Positions 1 to 5,887 of a DNA stretch of 6,430 bases are shown one piece after another. The notes beneath the pieces are model-generated. The model had not been told where the DNA came from. It did no database searches and saw nothing but the letters and a program-made list of their open reading frames with translations. Source of the DNA: Desulfobulbus sp. GTDB lineage: Bacteria > Pseudomonadota > Gammaproteobacteria > Burkholderiales > Rhodocyclaceae. Every line of letters begins with the position of its first letter. Position 1 is the stretch's first letter. A program made the translations under genes and the position numbers. The stretch lies in the NCBI GenBank assembly GCA_009782025.1, contig WQUQ01000083.1, positions 1-6,430 of the forward strand, in the 5' to 3' direction.

Positions 1-90
1 CACCCCTTCCCTTCCCGAACAGGACCGTGAAACAGTTGAGCGCCCATGATAGTGAGCATACCGCTCGCGAAAGTAGGTCACCGCCAGGCC
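1..90 (+). rRNA. rrf: 5S ribosomal RNA, 3' part (5' end cut off by window)
   Basis: These are roughly the last three quarters of a 5S rRNA. The 5S component of the large ribosomal subunit is recognised from the loop segment CCCGAACAGGACCGTGAAAC, then GCGCC.ATGATAGTG, then GCGAAAGTAGGTCACCGCCAGGC. The closing GCCAGGC is the strand that normally pairs with the TGCCTGGC at the 5' end, which is outside the window. The AACAGGACCGTGAAAC variant is typical of Betaproteobacteria. The exact 3' end is uncertain by a few bases. Its position suggests the end of a 16S-23S-5S operon running in from the left. A short ORF can be read across it at 46-255, but it is not a gene. Confidence 0.93.
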
Positions 91-106
91 CCCCTTCCCC
101 TCCCAC

Positions 107-141
107 AAAACCCCCGCTATCAAAAATGGCGGGGGCTTTGC
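107..141 (+). terminator. Rho-independent terminator after 5S rRNA, probably bidirectional
   Basis: The 7-bp stem CCCCCGC (111-117) pairs with GCGGGGG (129-135) around an 11-nt A-rich loop. On the + strand it is followed by CTTTGCATTTTT. On the minus strand the same hairpin is followed by TTTTG, because AAAA precedes it at 107-110. It can therefore stop the rRNA operon from the left and the convergent methyltransferase/channel transcript from the right. The stem and T-runs are seen directly; use in both directions is inferred. Confidence 0.8.
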
Positions 142-197
142 ATTTTTATCTCACGGAAAACTAAATCCAAAATCAGTTCCAGGCTGGATGTGGCAGA

Positions 198-1463
198 TCA
201 AGCATCATGCAGAATGCGCACTTCGCGCTGCGGGAACGGTATCTCCACGCCGTGAGCCTTGAAAGCCCGCCAGATGGCGAAATTGACGGCGGATACCACA
301 TTGCCCTTGCCGGCTTCGGGGTCGGCGATCCAGAAGCCCAGTTCGAGGTTGATGCTGCTCTCGGCGAACTGGGTCAGCGCCACGCCGGGTGGCGGTTCGG
401 CCAGCACCCGCGGCTGCGCCCTGGCCGCTTCCAGCAGCAGTTGCCTGACCAGATCGAGATCGCTGTCGTAGGCGACGCCGATGCTCGTCGCCAGACGCAG
501 CCGGGTATTGGTGTAGGTCTGGTTCTGTACCGTGCTGCTGATGAACGTCTCGTTGGGGACAATGAATTCGATGCCGCCAGGATGTCTGAGCACGGTGTAG
601 CGCGTGGTGATCTGGCTGACCTCACCGGTCACATCGGCGCCGACCTGGATGATGTTGCCGATGCGGATCGAACGGTCGAGCAGGATGATGAAGCCGGAAA
701 CATAGTTGCTGGCGATTTTCTGCAAGCCGAAGCCGAGACCGACGCCCAGCGCTCCGGTGAATACCGACAGCGCCGTCATGTCGATGCCGACCAGCGACAG
801 GCTGACCATGATCGCCAGCAGCGTCAGCGCGGCTTTGGCGAAACGGATGCCGACGATGCGCAGATTGGGGTCGAGATGCGTCACGCGCAGCAAACGACGC
901 TCGATCAGACCGGCGATCCACAACGCGACGACGAGGGTCAGAAAGACCGTGACAACGCCGTGCAGGATCATCCACAGATTGATGCGCTGCGCGCCGACGG
1001 CAAACTCCACGCCCTCTAGCGCCTTGATCGCATACGGCGCGAGATCGGCGATGTAAAGCGCCAGCCAGCCCCAGACCAGGGTCGCGATGATGCGCTCCCA
1101 GGCGCTCAGCCACACGGCCTTGGGAAACGTGTGGCGGAGCACGAAAACGACGGCGCGCACCAGGGCCATCGAGGCGAGCAGCGGCAGCGCCAGCCGCAGC
1201 AGGTTGATGCTGATGAAAGGCGTCAGCAGCGGCAGCGCCACGCCAACCAGCAGCAGGCCAAATAGCGGAAAAGCCAGGCGCGCGCTGGCCTGGCCGAAGC
1301 GGCCAACATTCTCGACCTGACGCCTCTGCCACCAGCGGGCGAACAGCAGGGCGAGACCGAGACAAACGGCCAAAGCGGCCAGTTGCCAGATGAAATCCAG
1401 CGTCTGGACATCAGCCCAGAGATCGCGCAGAGAATTCAGGGCCGGGGCATTGTGGTGATTCAT
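198..1463 (-). CDS. MscS-family mechanosensitive ion channel
   Basis: A 421-residue inner-membrane channel of the MscS (small-conductance mechanosensitive) family, which opens under membrane tension to release solutes on hypo-osmotic shock. Hydrophobic segments lie at about 24-42, 62-80, 85-108, 123-140, 164-188 and 206-226. They are followed by the pore-lining helix (about 229-262), which has the Gly/Ala pattern GALGVGLGFGLQKIASNYVSG. The MscS beta-domain follows, with RIGNIIQVG and VPNETFISSTVQNQT (302-316). The C-terminus carries the family signature GVEIPFPQREV (405-415). With about six to seven membrane segments it is larger than E. coli MscS (286 aa, three segments). The start at 1463 is chosen because it gives MNHHNAP, has a GGAG Shine-Dalgarno 8 nt upstream, and overlaps the methyltransferase stop as ATGA. 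The longer open frame upstream of it is only a shadow of the methyltransferase gene. The stop TGA is at 200-198. Confidence 0.92.
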   Translation of the reverse strand: MNHHNAPALNSLRDLWADVQTLDFIWQLAALAVCLGLALLFARWWQRRQVENVGRFGQASARLAFPLFGLLLVGVALPLLTPFISINLLRLALPLLASMALVRAVVFVLRHTFPKAVWLSAWERIIATLVWGWLALYIADLAPYAIKALEGVEFAVGAQRINLWMILHGVVTVFLTLVVALWIAGLIERRLLRVTHLDPNLRIVGIRFAKAALTLLAIMVSLSLVGIDMTALSVFTGALGVGLGFGLQKIASNYVSGFIILLDRSIRIGNIIQVGADVTGEVSQITTRYTVLRHPGGIEFIVPNETFISSTVQNQTYTNTRLRLATSIGVAYDSDLDLVRQLLLEAARAQPRVLAEPPPGVALTQFAESSINLELGFWIADPEAGKGNVVSAVNFAIWRAFKAHGVEIPFPQREVRILHDA

Positions 1464-2722
1464 GAGCGACGCTCCAGCGCGGCGGCGAAAAAGCCGTCGG
1501 TGTGATGGCGGTGCGGCAGCAGGCGCAAGGTCTCGCCTTCCAGCGCAATGCCGTGGCGGGCCAGAATGTCGCTGGCCGAAATCGGGATGAAATCGGGATG
1601 TTCGGCGAGAAAGGCGGCGACAATGGCCTCGTTCTCCTCCGCCAACAGACTGCACGTGGCATAAACGACGCGCCCGCCGGGCCGCGCCAGCTTGGCCGCG
1701 GCGGCCAGAATGGCGGCCTGTTTGGCGGCCAGTTCGGTCACCGAGGCCGCGCTCTGCCGCCACTTCAGATCGGGATTGCGGCGCAGCGTGCCGAGGCCGG
1801 AGCAAGGCGCGTCGACCAGCACGCGGTCGGCCTTGCCGGCCAGACGCTTCAACTTGCCATCGCGCTCATGCTCGATGCGCACCGGATGGACGTTGGATAG
1901 GCCGGAGCGGGCCAGACGCGGCTTCAGCTTCGCCAGCCGTTTGTCCGATACATCGAGCGCATAAAGACGACCGGTATTGCGCATCAACGCGCCGAGCAGC
2001 AGCGTCTTGCCGCCCGCGCCGGCGCAGAAATCGACGACCATCTCGCCGCGCCGGGGATCGAGCAGGTAACCGAGCAACTGGCTGCCCTCGTCCTGTACCT
2101 CGACCGCGCCGTCGAGAAACAGCGGATGCCGGGCCAGCGCCGGCTTGTCGGCGAGGCGCACGGCCAGCGGCGACAGCCCCCCCGGTGCAGCGGCAATGCC
2201 GTCGGCGGCCAAGCGGGCCAGCGCCGCGTCACGATCCATCTTCAGACTATTCACCCGCAGATCGAGCGGGGCCGGCTGGTTCAGCGCCGCCGCCAGAGCG
2301 TCCACCTCGTCAGCGCCGAACTGCCCGAGCAGCTTGTCATACAGCCAATCCGGCAAATCGCAGCGCACAGCCGGCGGCATGTCGCTCTCGGCCATGCCCC
2401 TGGCCGCCGCCAGCCAATCCGCCTCGCCGACCTTGAGCACCGGGGCCAACTCGTGCGCCCCCCAGTCGCGCGTCATCGCCAGCGCCACCAGCAGCCGCTT
2501 GCGGTCGGAGAGCTTGCCGGCGCAACGCGCCTCGACACTGCGCCCGCGCCGCAACACGGCGAACACCGTCTCGGCGACGAAGGCGCGGTCGGCATGACCC
2601 AACTCGCGGTGAGCGCGAAAATAGCGCGAAACGACGGCATCGGCCGGATGCTCGAAATTCAGCAACTGCCCGAGCACGGCTTCGGCATGGGCGAACAGGG
2701 CAGGGGTGAAACGCGCTTTCAT
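1460..2722 (-). CDS. RsmB/NOP-family SAM-dependent RNA (cytosine-5) methyltransferase
   Basis: A 420-residue cytosolic enzyme that transfers a methyl group from S-adenosylmethionine to C5 of a cytosine in RNA, most likely rRNA. An N-terminal helical NusB-like region (about 1-140) and a linker with LDLRVN (154-159) come before the catalytic domain. VQDEGSQ lies at 209-215. The SAM-binding motif DFCAGAGGKT is at 231-240. Motif IV DAPCSG is at 304-309, with product-release Cys307. The motif VI nucleophile Cys357 lies in ATCSL. DGFF is at 409-412. Length matches the family (E. coli RsmB is 429 aa). The chosen start MKARFTPALF has GAAGG 10 nt upstream; the open frame continues to 2965, but that extension (Arg/His/Pro-rich) looks non-coding. 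Many Betaproteobacteria carry this type as a second RsmB paralogue beside the fmt-linked rsmB, so no symbol is given. It is co-transcribed with the channel gene downstream. Confidence 0.92.
   Translation of the reverse strand: MKARFTPALFAHAEAVLGQLLNFEHPADAVVSRYFRAHRELGHADRAFVAETVFAVLRRGRSVEARCAGKLSDRKRLLVALAMTRDWGAHELAPVLKVGEADWLAAARGMAESDMPPAVRCDLPDWLYDKLLGQFGADEVDALAAALNQPAPLDLRVNSLKMDRDAALARLAADGIAAAPGGLSPLAVRLADKPALARHPLFLDGAVEVQDEGSQLLGYLLDPRRGEMVVDFCAGAGGKTLLLGALMRNTGRLYALDVSDKRLAKLKPRLARSGLSNVHPVRIEHERDGKLKRLAGKADRVLVDAPCSGLGTLRRNPDLKWRQSAASVTELAAKQAAILAAAAKLARPGGRVVYATCSLLAEENEAIVAAFLAEHPDFIPISASDILARHGIALEGETLRLLPHRHHTDGFFAAALERRS
1472..1477 (-). promoter_or_regulatory. Ribosome binding site of the MscS-type channel
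   Basis: CTGGAG on the minus strand, with GGAG 8 nt upstream of the ATG at 1463. It lies inside the last codons of the methyltransferase gene. It supports the chosen channel start over the much longer upstream extension of the frame, and suggests translational coupling together with the ATGA overlap. Confidence 0.55.
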
Positions 2723-2921
2723 CGAAAAATGACCTTCGTGCGGTTTATCAGCGTCTGTTTGTGATTCTTTCACGGGCGGTGGCGGTCTGCGGTGTCGCCA
2801 TCCTTGCTCATGGCGCGACCATTGGCGGCGGCTTCTGTGCCTTGCCGCCCATCCCGATCCGCATCCCGCATGCCTCGCGCCGGGATCGCAAACAGGCGCC
2901 AAAGAATGCAGGGGCGAATCA

Positions 2922-3020
2922 TCATCCATTTTCCCCCGCGGGGGCAACGCCATTGACCCCGCCATTGACCCCGTCGAGCAGATAAAATACGCGCAGAGTC
3001 AGATCTAAACGGCAGGTCAT
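2922..3020 (-). CDS. Possible 32-aa small ORF, unrecognised
   Basis: The minus-strand frame from ATG (3020-3018) to TGA (2924-2922) encodes a 32-residue peptide. It begins MTCRLDLTLRVFYLLDG and then holds a duplicated GVNG produced by the 12-bp tandem repeat in the DNA. Its ATG overlaps the stop of the preceding 28-codon ORF as ATGA, the same arrangement as the genuine gene junctions in this window. No domain is recognised and there is no good Shine-Dalgarno. It may be chance, a leader peptide, or a decayed fragment of an older gene. Confidence 0.15.
   Translation of the reverse strand: MTCRLDLTLRVFYLLDGVNGGVNGVAPAGENG
2949..2972. repeat. Perfect 12-bp tandem duplication
   Basis: GCCATTGACCCC occurs twice head to tail, at 2949-2960 and 2961-2972, without mismatch. 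It is in the gene-poor region upstream of the methyltransferase. Because the unit is a multiple of three, it would duplicate GVNG in the minus-strand small ORF without shifting frame. Slippage during replication is the simplest origin. Confidence 0.85.
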
Positions 3021-3103
3021 TTTTTGTTGGGGGCAACCTGGGCCGGCGCCGCCTCCTCGATCGCTTCAGGGATCATCTCACGACCCAACAATTTCTCTTC
3101 CAT
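3017..3103 (-). CDS. Possible 28-aa small ORF, unrecognised
   Basis: The minus-strand frame starts at ATG (3103-3101), with AAGG just before it but spaced too closely, and ends with TGA at 3019-3017. The 28-residue peptide begins MEEKLLGREMIPEAIEEA and ends in APNKK. It is acidic, likely helical in its first half, and does not look like random translation of GC-rich DNA. An in-frame TGA lies 15 nt upstream of the ATG. It could be a tiny gene or the leftover C-terminus of a lost gene. No family is recognised. Confidence 0.2.
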   Translation of the reverse strand: MEEKLLGREMIPEAIEEAAPAQVAPNKK

Positions 3104-3190
3104 GCCTTGCGAACATCATATACGTGAGAGTATCAACGGATTATTTGAATACAGCCAATATGCCGCATTGCAACCTATTTGATTGCCGGG

Positions 3191-3838
3191 TTAATAATAG
3201 TCAGGTTTCCGATAAGCTTTGATGATCGCGGCAATATCAACCTTCGGGCCGTTCGGCACCACGCGCCGGCGAATCAGATATTCCCCCGCGAACATGGCGC
3301 CGACGGCAATCGGCGTGACGAAAATGGCGAAAACCGACCACGCTTCGATGGGCGCCAAAAAGAACAGCGCCACCGACAACGCCGCGCTGATGGCGAAGTA
3401 GCCGGTCCAGGCGACCGTCACCTGGCGCGTGTAGCGCAGATAGTCGGCATCCAGCGCCACCGCCGGCGTAATGGCAATGGCCAGGCGCGAGCACAAGGCA
3501 GCGGCGTCATCGTCTTGCAAGGTGCCGCCAAAAACAAAGGCGAGCAGCAGCATGGTGCCGGCATGCTGAAAGAAATACAGCCAGGCGATGTGGTTGCCGC
3601 GCAATTGATCGACGTTCAGGAGGAGCAGCGCCACGCCCGCCAGAAAAAGCGGCAGCAAAAGCGCCCGCCAGCGCGATCGCCAGGCGCTCGCCGCAATCGC
3701 CACGGCCAGCGGCGCCAGACTGAGCAGCACGGCCGCCGGCGGCGGAGCGGGATTTACCGTCACCAGATAGCTGATTCCCAAGTAGACTACCGCGCCTATC
3801 GCCAGCAGCCCGTTCCGCATCCGAATCCAATTACGCAT
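3191..3838 (-). CDS. COG4648-type integral membrane protein of polyene/PKS clusters
   Basis: A 215-residue inner-membrane protein with about six hydrophobic segments (around 10-28, 33-52, 58-75, 84-104, 143-163 and 167-187). Features shared with the uncharacterised membrane family found in aryl-polyene, xanthomonadin and related fatty-acid-like clusters are WLYFFQHAGT (86-95), YTRQVTVAW (136-144) and the C-terminal GEYLIRRR (185-192). The molecular role of the family is not established; assistance with lipid-linked product assembly or transport is only a guess. Family assignment is from remembered sequence pattern, not a search. The start ATG at 3838 is the most upstream possible, since an in-frame TGA lies 9 nt before it; a second Met (codon 7, 3820) is an alternative. 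Unusually, the gene runs opposite to the rest of the cluster and its start codon overlaps that of the PAP2-type gene. Confidence 0.8.
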   Translation of the reverse strand: MRNWIRMRNGLLAIGAVVYLGISYLVTVNPAPPPAAVLLSLAPLAVAIAASAWRSRWRALLLPLFLAGVALLLLNVDQLRGNHIAWLYFFQHAGTMLLLAFVFGGTLQDDDAAALCSRLAIAITPAVALDADYLRYTRQVTVAWTGYFAISAALSVALFFLAPIEAWSVFAIFVTPIAVGAMFAGEYLIRRRVVPNGPKVDIAAIIKAYRKPDYY

Positions 3839-4496
3839 GTCGCATCAACCCATTCAAAACGCCTGGCGTCGCGCGCCCTCGCGCATCGCCATCCATTTCT
3901 GGTTCAAGTGTTTCGGCACCCTGGGCTTCATCGCGCTGTTTTTTGCCGCCTATGTGTATCTGCTGCGGCACCCCGTCTACGCCGTCACGGTCATTCCCGC
4001 CATCTGGCTGGATCATCTGATTGCTGTTCAACCGTTGTTTCTCCCGTTCTATCTGTCGCTGTGGCTTTATGTTTCGCTGCCGCCCATGCTCATGGTCTCT
4101 CGCCAGGCCATCATTGAATATGGAATATGGATGGGCGGCCTGTGCCTGGCGGCATTGGCGATTTTCTACTTCCAACCCACCACCGTCGGCCCTACCGGCA
4201 TCGACTGGAGTCTCTACCCCGGCATGGCCATCCTCAGAGGCATGGATGCGGCCGGCAACGCCTGCCCATCGCTCCATGTCGCCACGGCCGTGTTCTCCTG
4301 CCTCTGGCTCTGCCAATATTTGCCCGCCCTGGGGTTCGGCCGGCTGACACGCTGGCTGGCCGTCGCCTGGTGCGTGGCGATTGTTTATTCAACGATGGCG
4401 ACCAAGCAGCACATGGCGCTGGATGTCGCGGCGGGAATTATCCTATCATTGATCGTTTTTGCGGCATTTGCGCTGTCGCGGCGTCGAGAATATTAA
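3837..4496 (+). CDS. PAP2-superfamily membrane phosphatase/transferase-like protein
   Basis: A 219-residue membrane protein with about six hydrophobic segments (around 24-44, 48-64, 68-86, 98-112, 146-162, 173-187 and 196-213, some short). It carries two of the three PAP2 signature motifs. These are PSLH at 144-147 (motif C2, His147) and S185-T-M-A-T-K-Q-H192-M-A-L-D196, with exact C3 spacing (SRxxxxxHxxxD). The usual Arg after the Ser is Thr here, as in some PAP2-like subfamilies related to inositol-phosphorylceramide synthase. The KxxxxxxRP motif C1 is not evident. Such proteins cleave or transfer phosphate head-groups on lipids at the outer face of the membrane; the substrate here cannot be read from sequence. 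No other ATG, GTG or TTG start is obvious near the N-terminus and no Shine-Dalgarno is visible. It lies 62 nt upstream of the ligase gene, probably in the same transcript, so lipid-phosphate chemistry linked to the polyene pathway is a reasonable inference. Confidence 0.82.
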   Translation: MSHQPIQNAWRRAPSRIAIHFWFKCFGTLGFIALFFAAYVYLLRHPVYAVTVIPAIWLDHLIAVQPLFLPFYLSLWLYVSLPPMLMVSRQAIIEYGIWMGGLCLAALAIFYFQPTTVGPTGIDWSLYPGMAILRGMDAAGNACPSLHVATAVFSCLWLCQYLPALGFGRLTRWLAVAWCVAIVYSTMATKQHMALDVAAGIILSLIVFAAFALSRRREY

Positions 4497-4558
4497 AAAA
4501 TAGGCAAAACCGTGCAGCAACGGTGCGGCTGTCGGCGACACGCCACCAGATTCTGAAC

Positions 4559-5887
4559 ATGCAAACACTCCCCCTGCTTCCCGAATCTCCGATAGATTCC
4601 ATCGTGGCCTGGAACGGCAGCCACCCGGTCACGCGCGCCGAATTCCTATGCCATATTCGCGGCGTCGCCGCGCATCTGCCGCCCACCGGCCACGTACTGA
4701 ACCTGTGCAAAAGCCGCTACTGGTTCGGCGTCGGCCTGTTCGCCGCCATCTCGCGCGGCATCCTCAGCCTGATGCCCAATGCCGTCGCGCCCGATCTGAT
4801 CGCCGGATTGCGCGCGGAATTTCCCGATCTGCTGTGCCTGTGCGACCAGGCCGATACGCACCACGGCTTGCCGCATCTCATCGTCAGCGACATTCGGCCG
4901 GCCGCAACGCCTGACGAAATGCCGCGCATCCCGGCCGAGCAGGAGGCGCTGTACGTCTACACCTCCGGTTCCACCGGTCAACCCCGGCGGCATGTCAAGA
5001 CTTTCGGCCGTCTGTGCCAATGTGCCGAGGCCGAGGCCGGGCACGTCCACGCCATCACTGGCGCGCCATGCGCGATTGTCGGCACGGTGCCGTTCCAGCA
5101 CATGTACGGACTGGAATCGACCGTTTTTCTGCCGCTGCTCGGCGCCGGAACGCTGACCTCCCGCCTGCCGTTTTTTCCCGCCGACGTCGCCGCCGCGCTA
5201 GCGGAAGTCCCGGCGCCGCGATTCCTGGTCACGACGCCGTTCCATCTGCGCAAACTGGTCGAGGCCGACATCGATTTTCCGCCCATCGCCGGCATCGTTT
5301 CGGCCACCGCGCCGCTCTCCGCGGAACTGGCGATACAGGCCGAAACCCGGCTGAATGCTTCGATCATGGAAATCTACGGCTCCACCGAAACCGGGCAGAT
5401 CGCCACGCGGCGGACGGCGCGCGAGGATACGTGGCGCATTTACGACGGCATTGAAATCGATCTGCAAGCAAACGGCCCGGTCGTCACCGGCGGCCATCTG
5501 GAAGGCCCGCAACTGTTGAACGATGTCATCCAGATTGAGGGCGATGGCCGCTTCCGTTTGCTCGGGCGCAATTCCGACATCGTCAACGTCGCTGGCAAGC
5601 GCAATTCGCTGGCCAGCCTGAACCAGATACTCACCCATTTGCCCGGCGTGGTCGATGGCGTGTTCTGCGCGCCGCACGCCGAGCAGCAGCAGGAAATCGC
5701 CCGTCTGGCCGCTTTCGTGGTCGCGCCGGCCTTGTCAGCGCATGATCTGCAAACGGCGCTGCTGCAAAAAATCGACCCCATTTTTTTGCCACGTCCGATT
5801 GTTTTTCTCGACGCCCTGCCGCGCGAACGCAGCGGAAAACTGACGGCTGACGCGCAGGCGGATTTGATGAAGCGTTATTTGTCATGA
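4559..5887 (+). CDS. Aryl-polyene-type AMP-ligase (acyl/aryl-ACP synthetase, ApeH-like)
   Basis: A 442-residue cytosolic ANL-superfamily adenylating enzyme. It should activate an aromatic or fatty carboxylic acid with ATP and pass it to an acyl carrier protein as the starter of a polyene chain. Core motifs are YTSGSTGQPRRHVKT (134-148, ATP loop), EIYGSTETGQIATRR (271-285), GRNSDIVNVAGKR (336-348, hinge region with the ribose-binding Asp340) and PRERSGK (421-427, catalytic Lys427). The HxKT in place of the usual PKG after the ATP loop, the IATRR and the AGKRxSLxxLN pattern are those of ligases in aryl-polyene clusters. It is shorter than typical ~500-550-residue acyl-CoA synthetases, again as in that subgroup. 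ATG at 4559 (MQTLPLLPES) is preferred because the open frame upstream of it overlaps the PAP2-type gene in another frame; GTG at 4523 is an alternative. The stop overlaps the next start as ATGA. Confidence 0.88.
   Translation: MQTLPLLPESPIDSIVAWNGSHPVTRAEFLCHIRGVAAHLPPTGHVLNLCKSRYWFGVGLFAAISRGILSLMPNAVAPDLIAGLRAEFPDLLCLCDQADTHHGLPHLIVSDIRPAATPDEMPRIPAEQEALYVYTSGSTGQPRRHVKTFGRLCQCAEAEAGHVHAITGAPCAIVGTVPFQHMYGLESTVFLPLLGAGTLTSRLPFFPADVAAALAEVPAPRFLVTTPFHLRKLVEADIDFPPIAGIVSATAPLSAELAIQAETRLNASIMEIYGSTETGQIATRRTAREDTWRIYDGIEIDLQANGPVVTGGHLEGPQLLNDVIQIEGDGRFRLLGRNSDIVNVAGKRNSLASLNQILTHLPGVVDGVFCAPHAEQQQEIARLAAFVVAPALSAHDLQTALLQKIDPIFLPRPIVFLDALPRERSGKLTADAQADLMKRYLS

Larger units (their letters stand above)
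2723..3190. other. 468-nt region without a confident gene
   Basis: This separates the 5' end of the methyltransferase gene from the 3' end of the COG4648-type gene, both on the minus strand. It should contain the promoter of the methyltransferase/channel unit, but no convincing -35/-10 pair can be picked out. Visible items are a perfect 12-bp palindrome CCCCCGCGGGGG (2933-2944), a 12-bp tandem duplication (2949-2972), and an 8-bp inverted repeat TTGTTGGG (3024-3031)/CCCAACAA (3084-3091). Two tiny minus-strand ORFs (2922-3103) and an AT-richer stretch (about 3110-3190) are also present. Longer frames at 2761-2985 (+) and 2770-3036 (-) look like chance ORFs. No clear terminator is seen for the COG4648-type gene. 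Confidence 0.7.

Noticed and set aside
207..1019. Long + strand ORF of 270 codons
   Set aside because: It is antisense to the channel gene, which has clear family motifs. The translated product is Asp/Arg/Gln-rich with no domain, as expected for a shadow frame in GC-rich DNA.
1464..1805. N-terminal extension of the channel frame
   Set aside because: It overlaps the methyltransferase catalytic domain in another frame. The protein there is Arg-rich nonsense, and a proper ribosome site precedes the ATG at 1463.
2723..2965. N-terminal extension of the methyltransferase frame
   Set aside because: The His/Arg/Pro-rich sequence is unlike the family, and MKARFTPALF at 2722 begins where relatives begin.
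2761..2985. 74-codon + strand ORF with a hydrophobic start
   Set aside because: No ribosome site, biased Pro/Arg tail, no recognisable family; probably chance.
3110..3180. Promoter-like TATGAT and TTGATA/TTGCAA words on the minus strand
   Set aside because: No -35/-10 pair has acceptable spacing and match; chance words in an AT-richer stretch.
3179..4117. 312-codon + strand ORF
   Set aside because: It is antisense to the COG4648-type gene and then out of frame over the PAP2-type gene. The composition (Gln/Arg/His-rich) is that of a shadow frame.
4509..4524. Small hairpin ACCGT/ACGGT between the PAP2-type and ligase genes
   Set aside because: The stem is only 5 bp and no T-run follows, so it is not a convincing terminator.
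4127..4558. N-terminal extension of the ligase frame
   Set aside because: It overlaps the PAP2-type gene, whose motifs are clear in the other frame. The ligase family starts near MQTLPLLPES.
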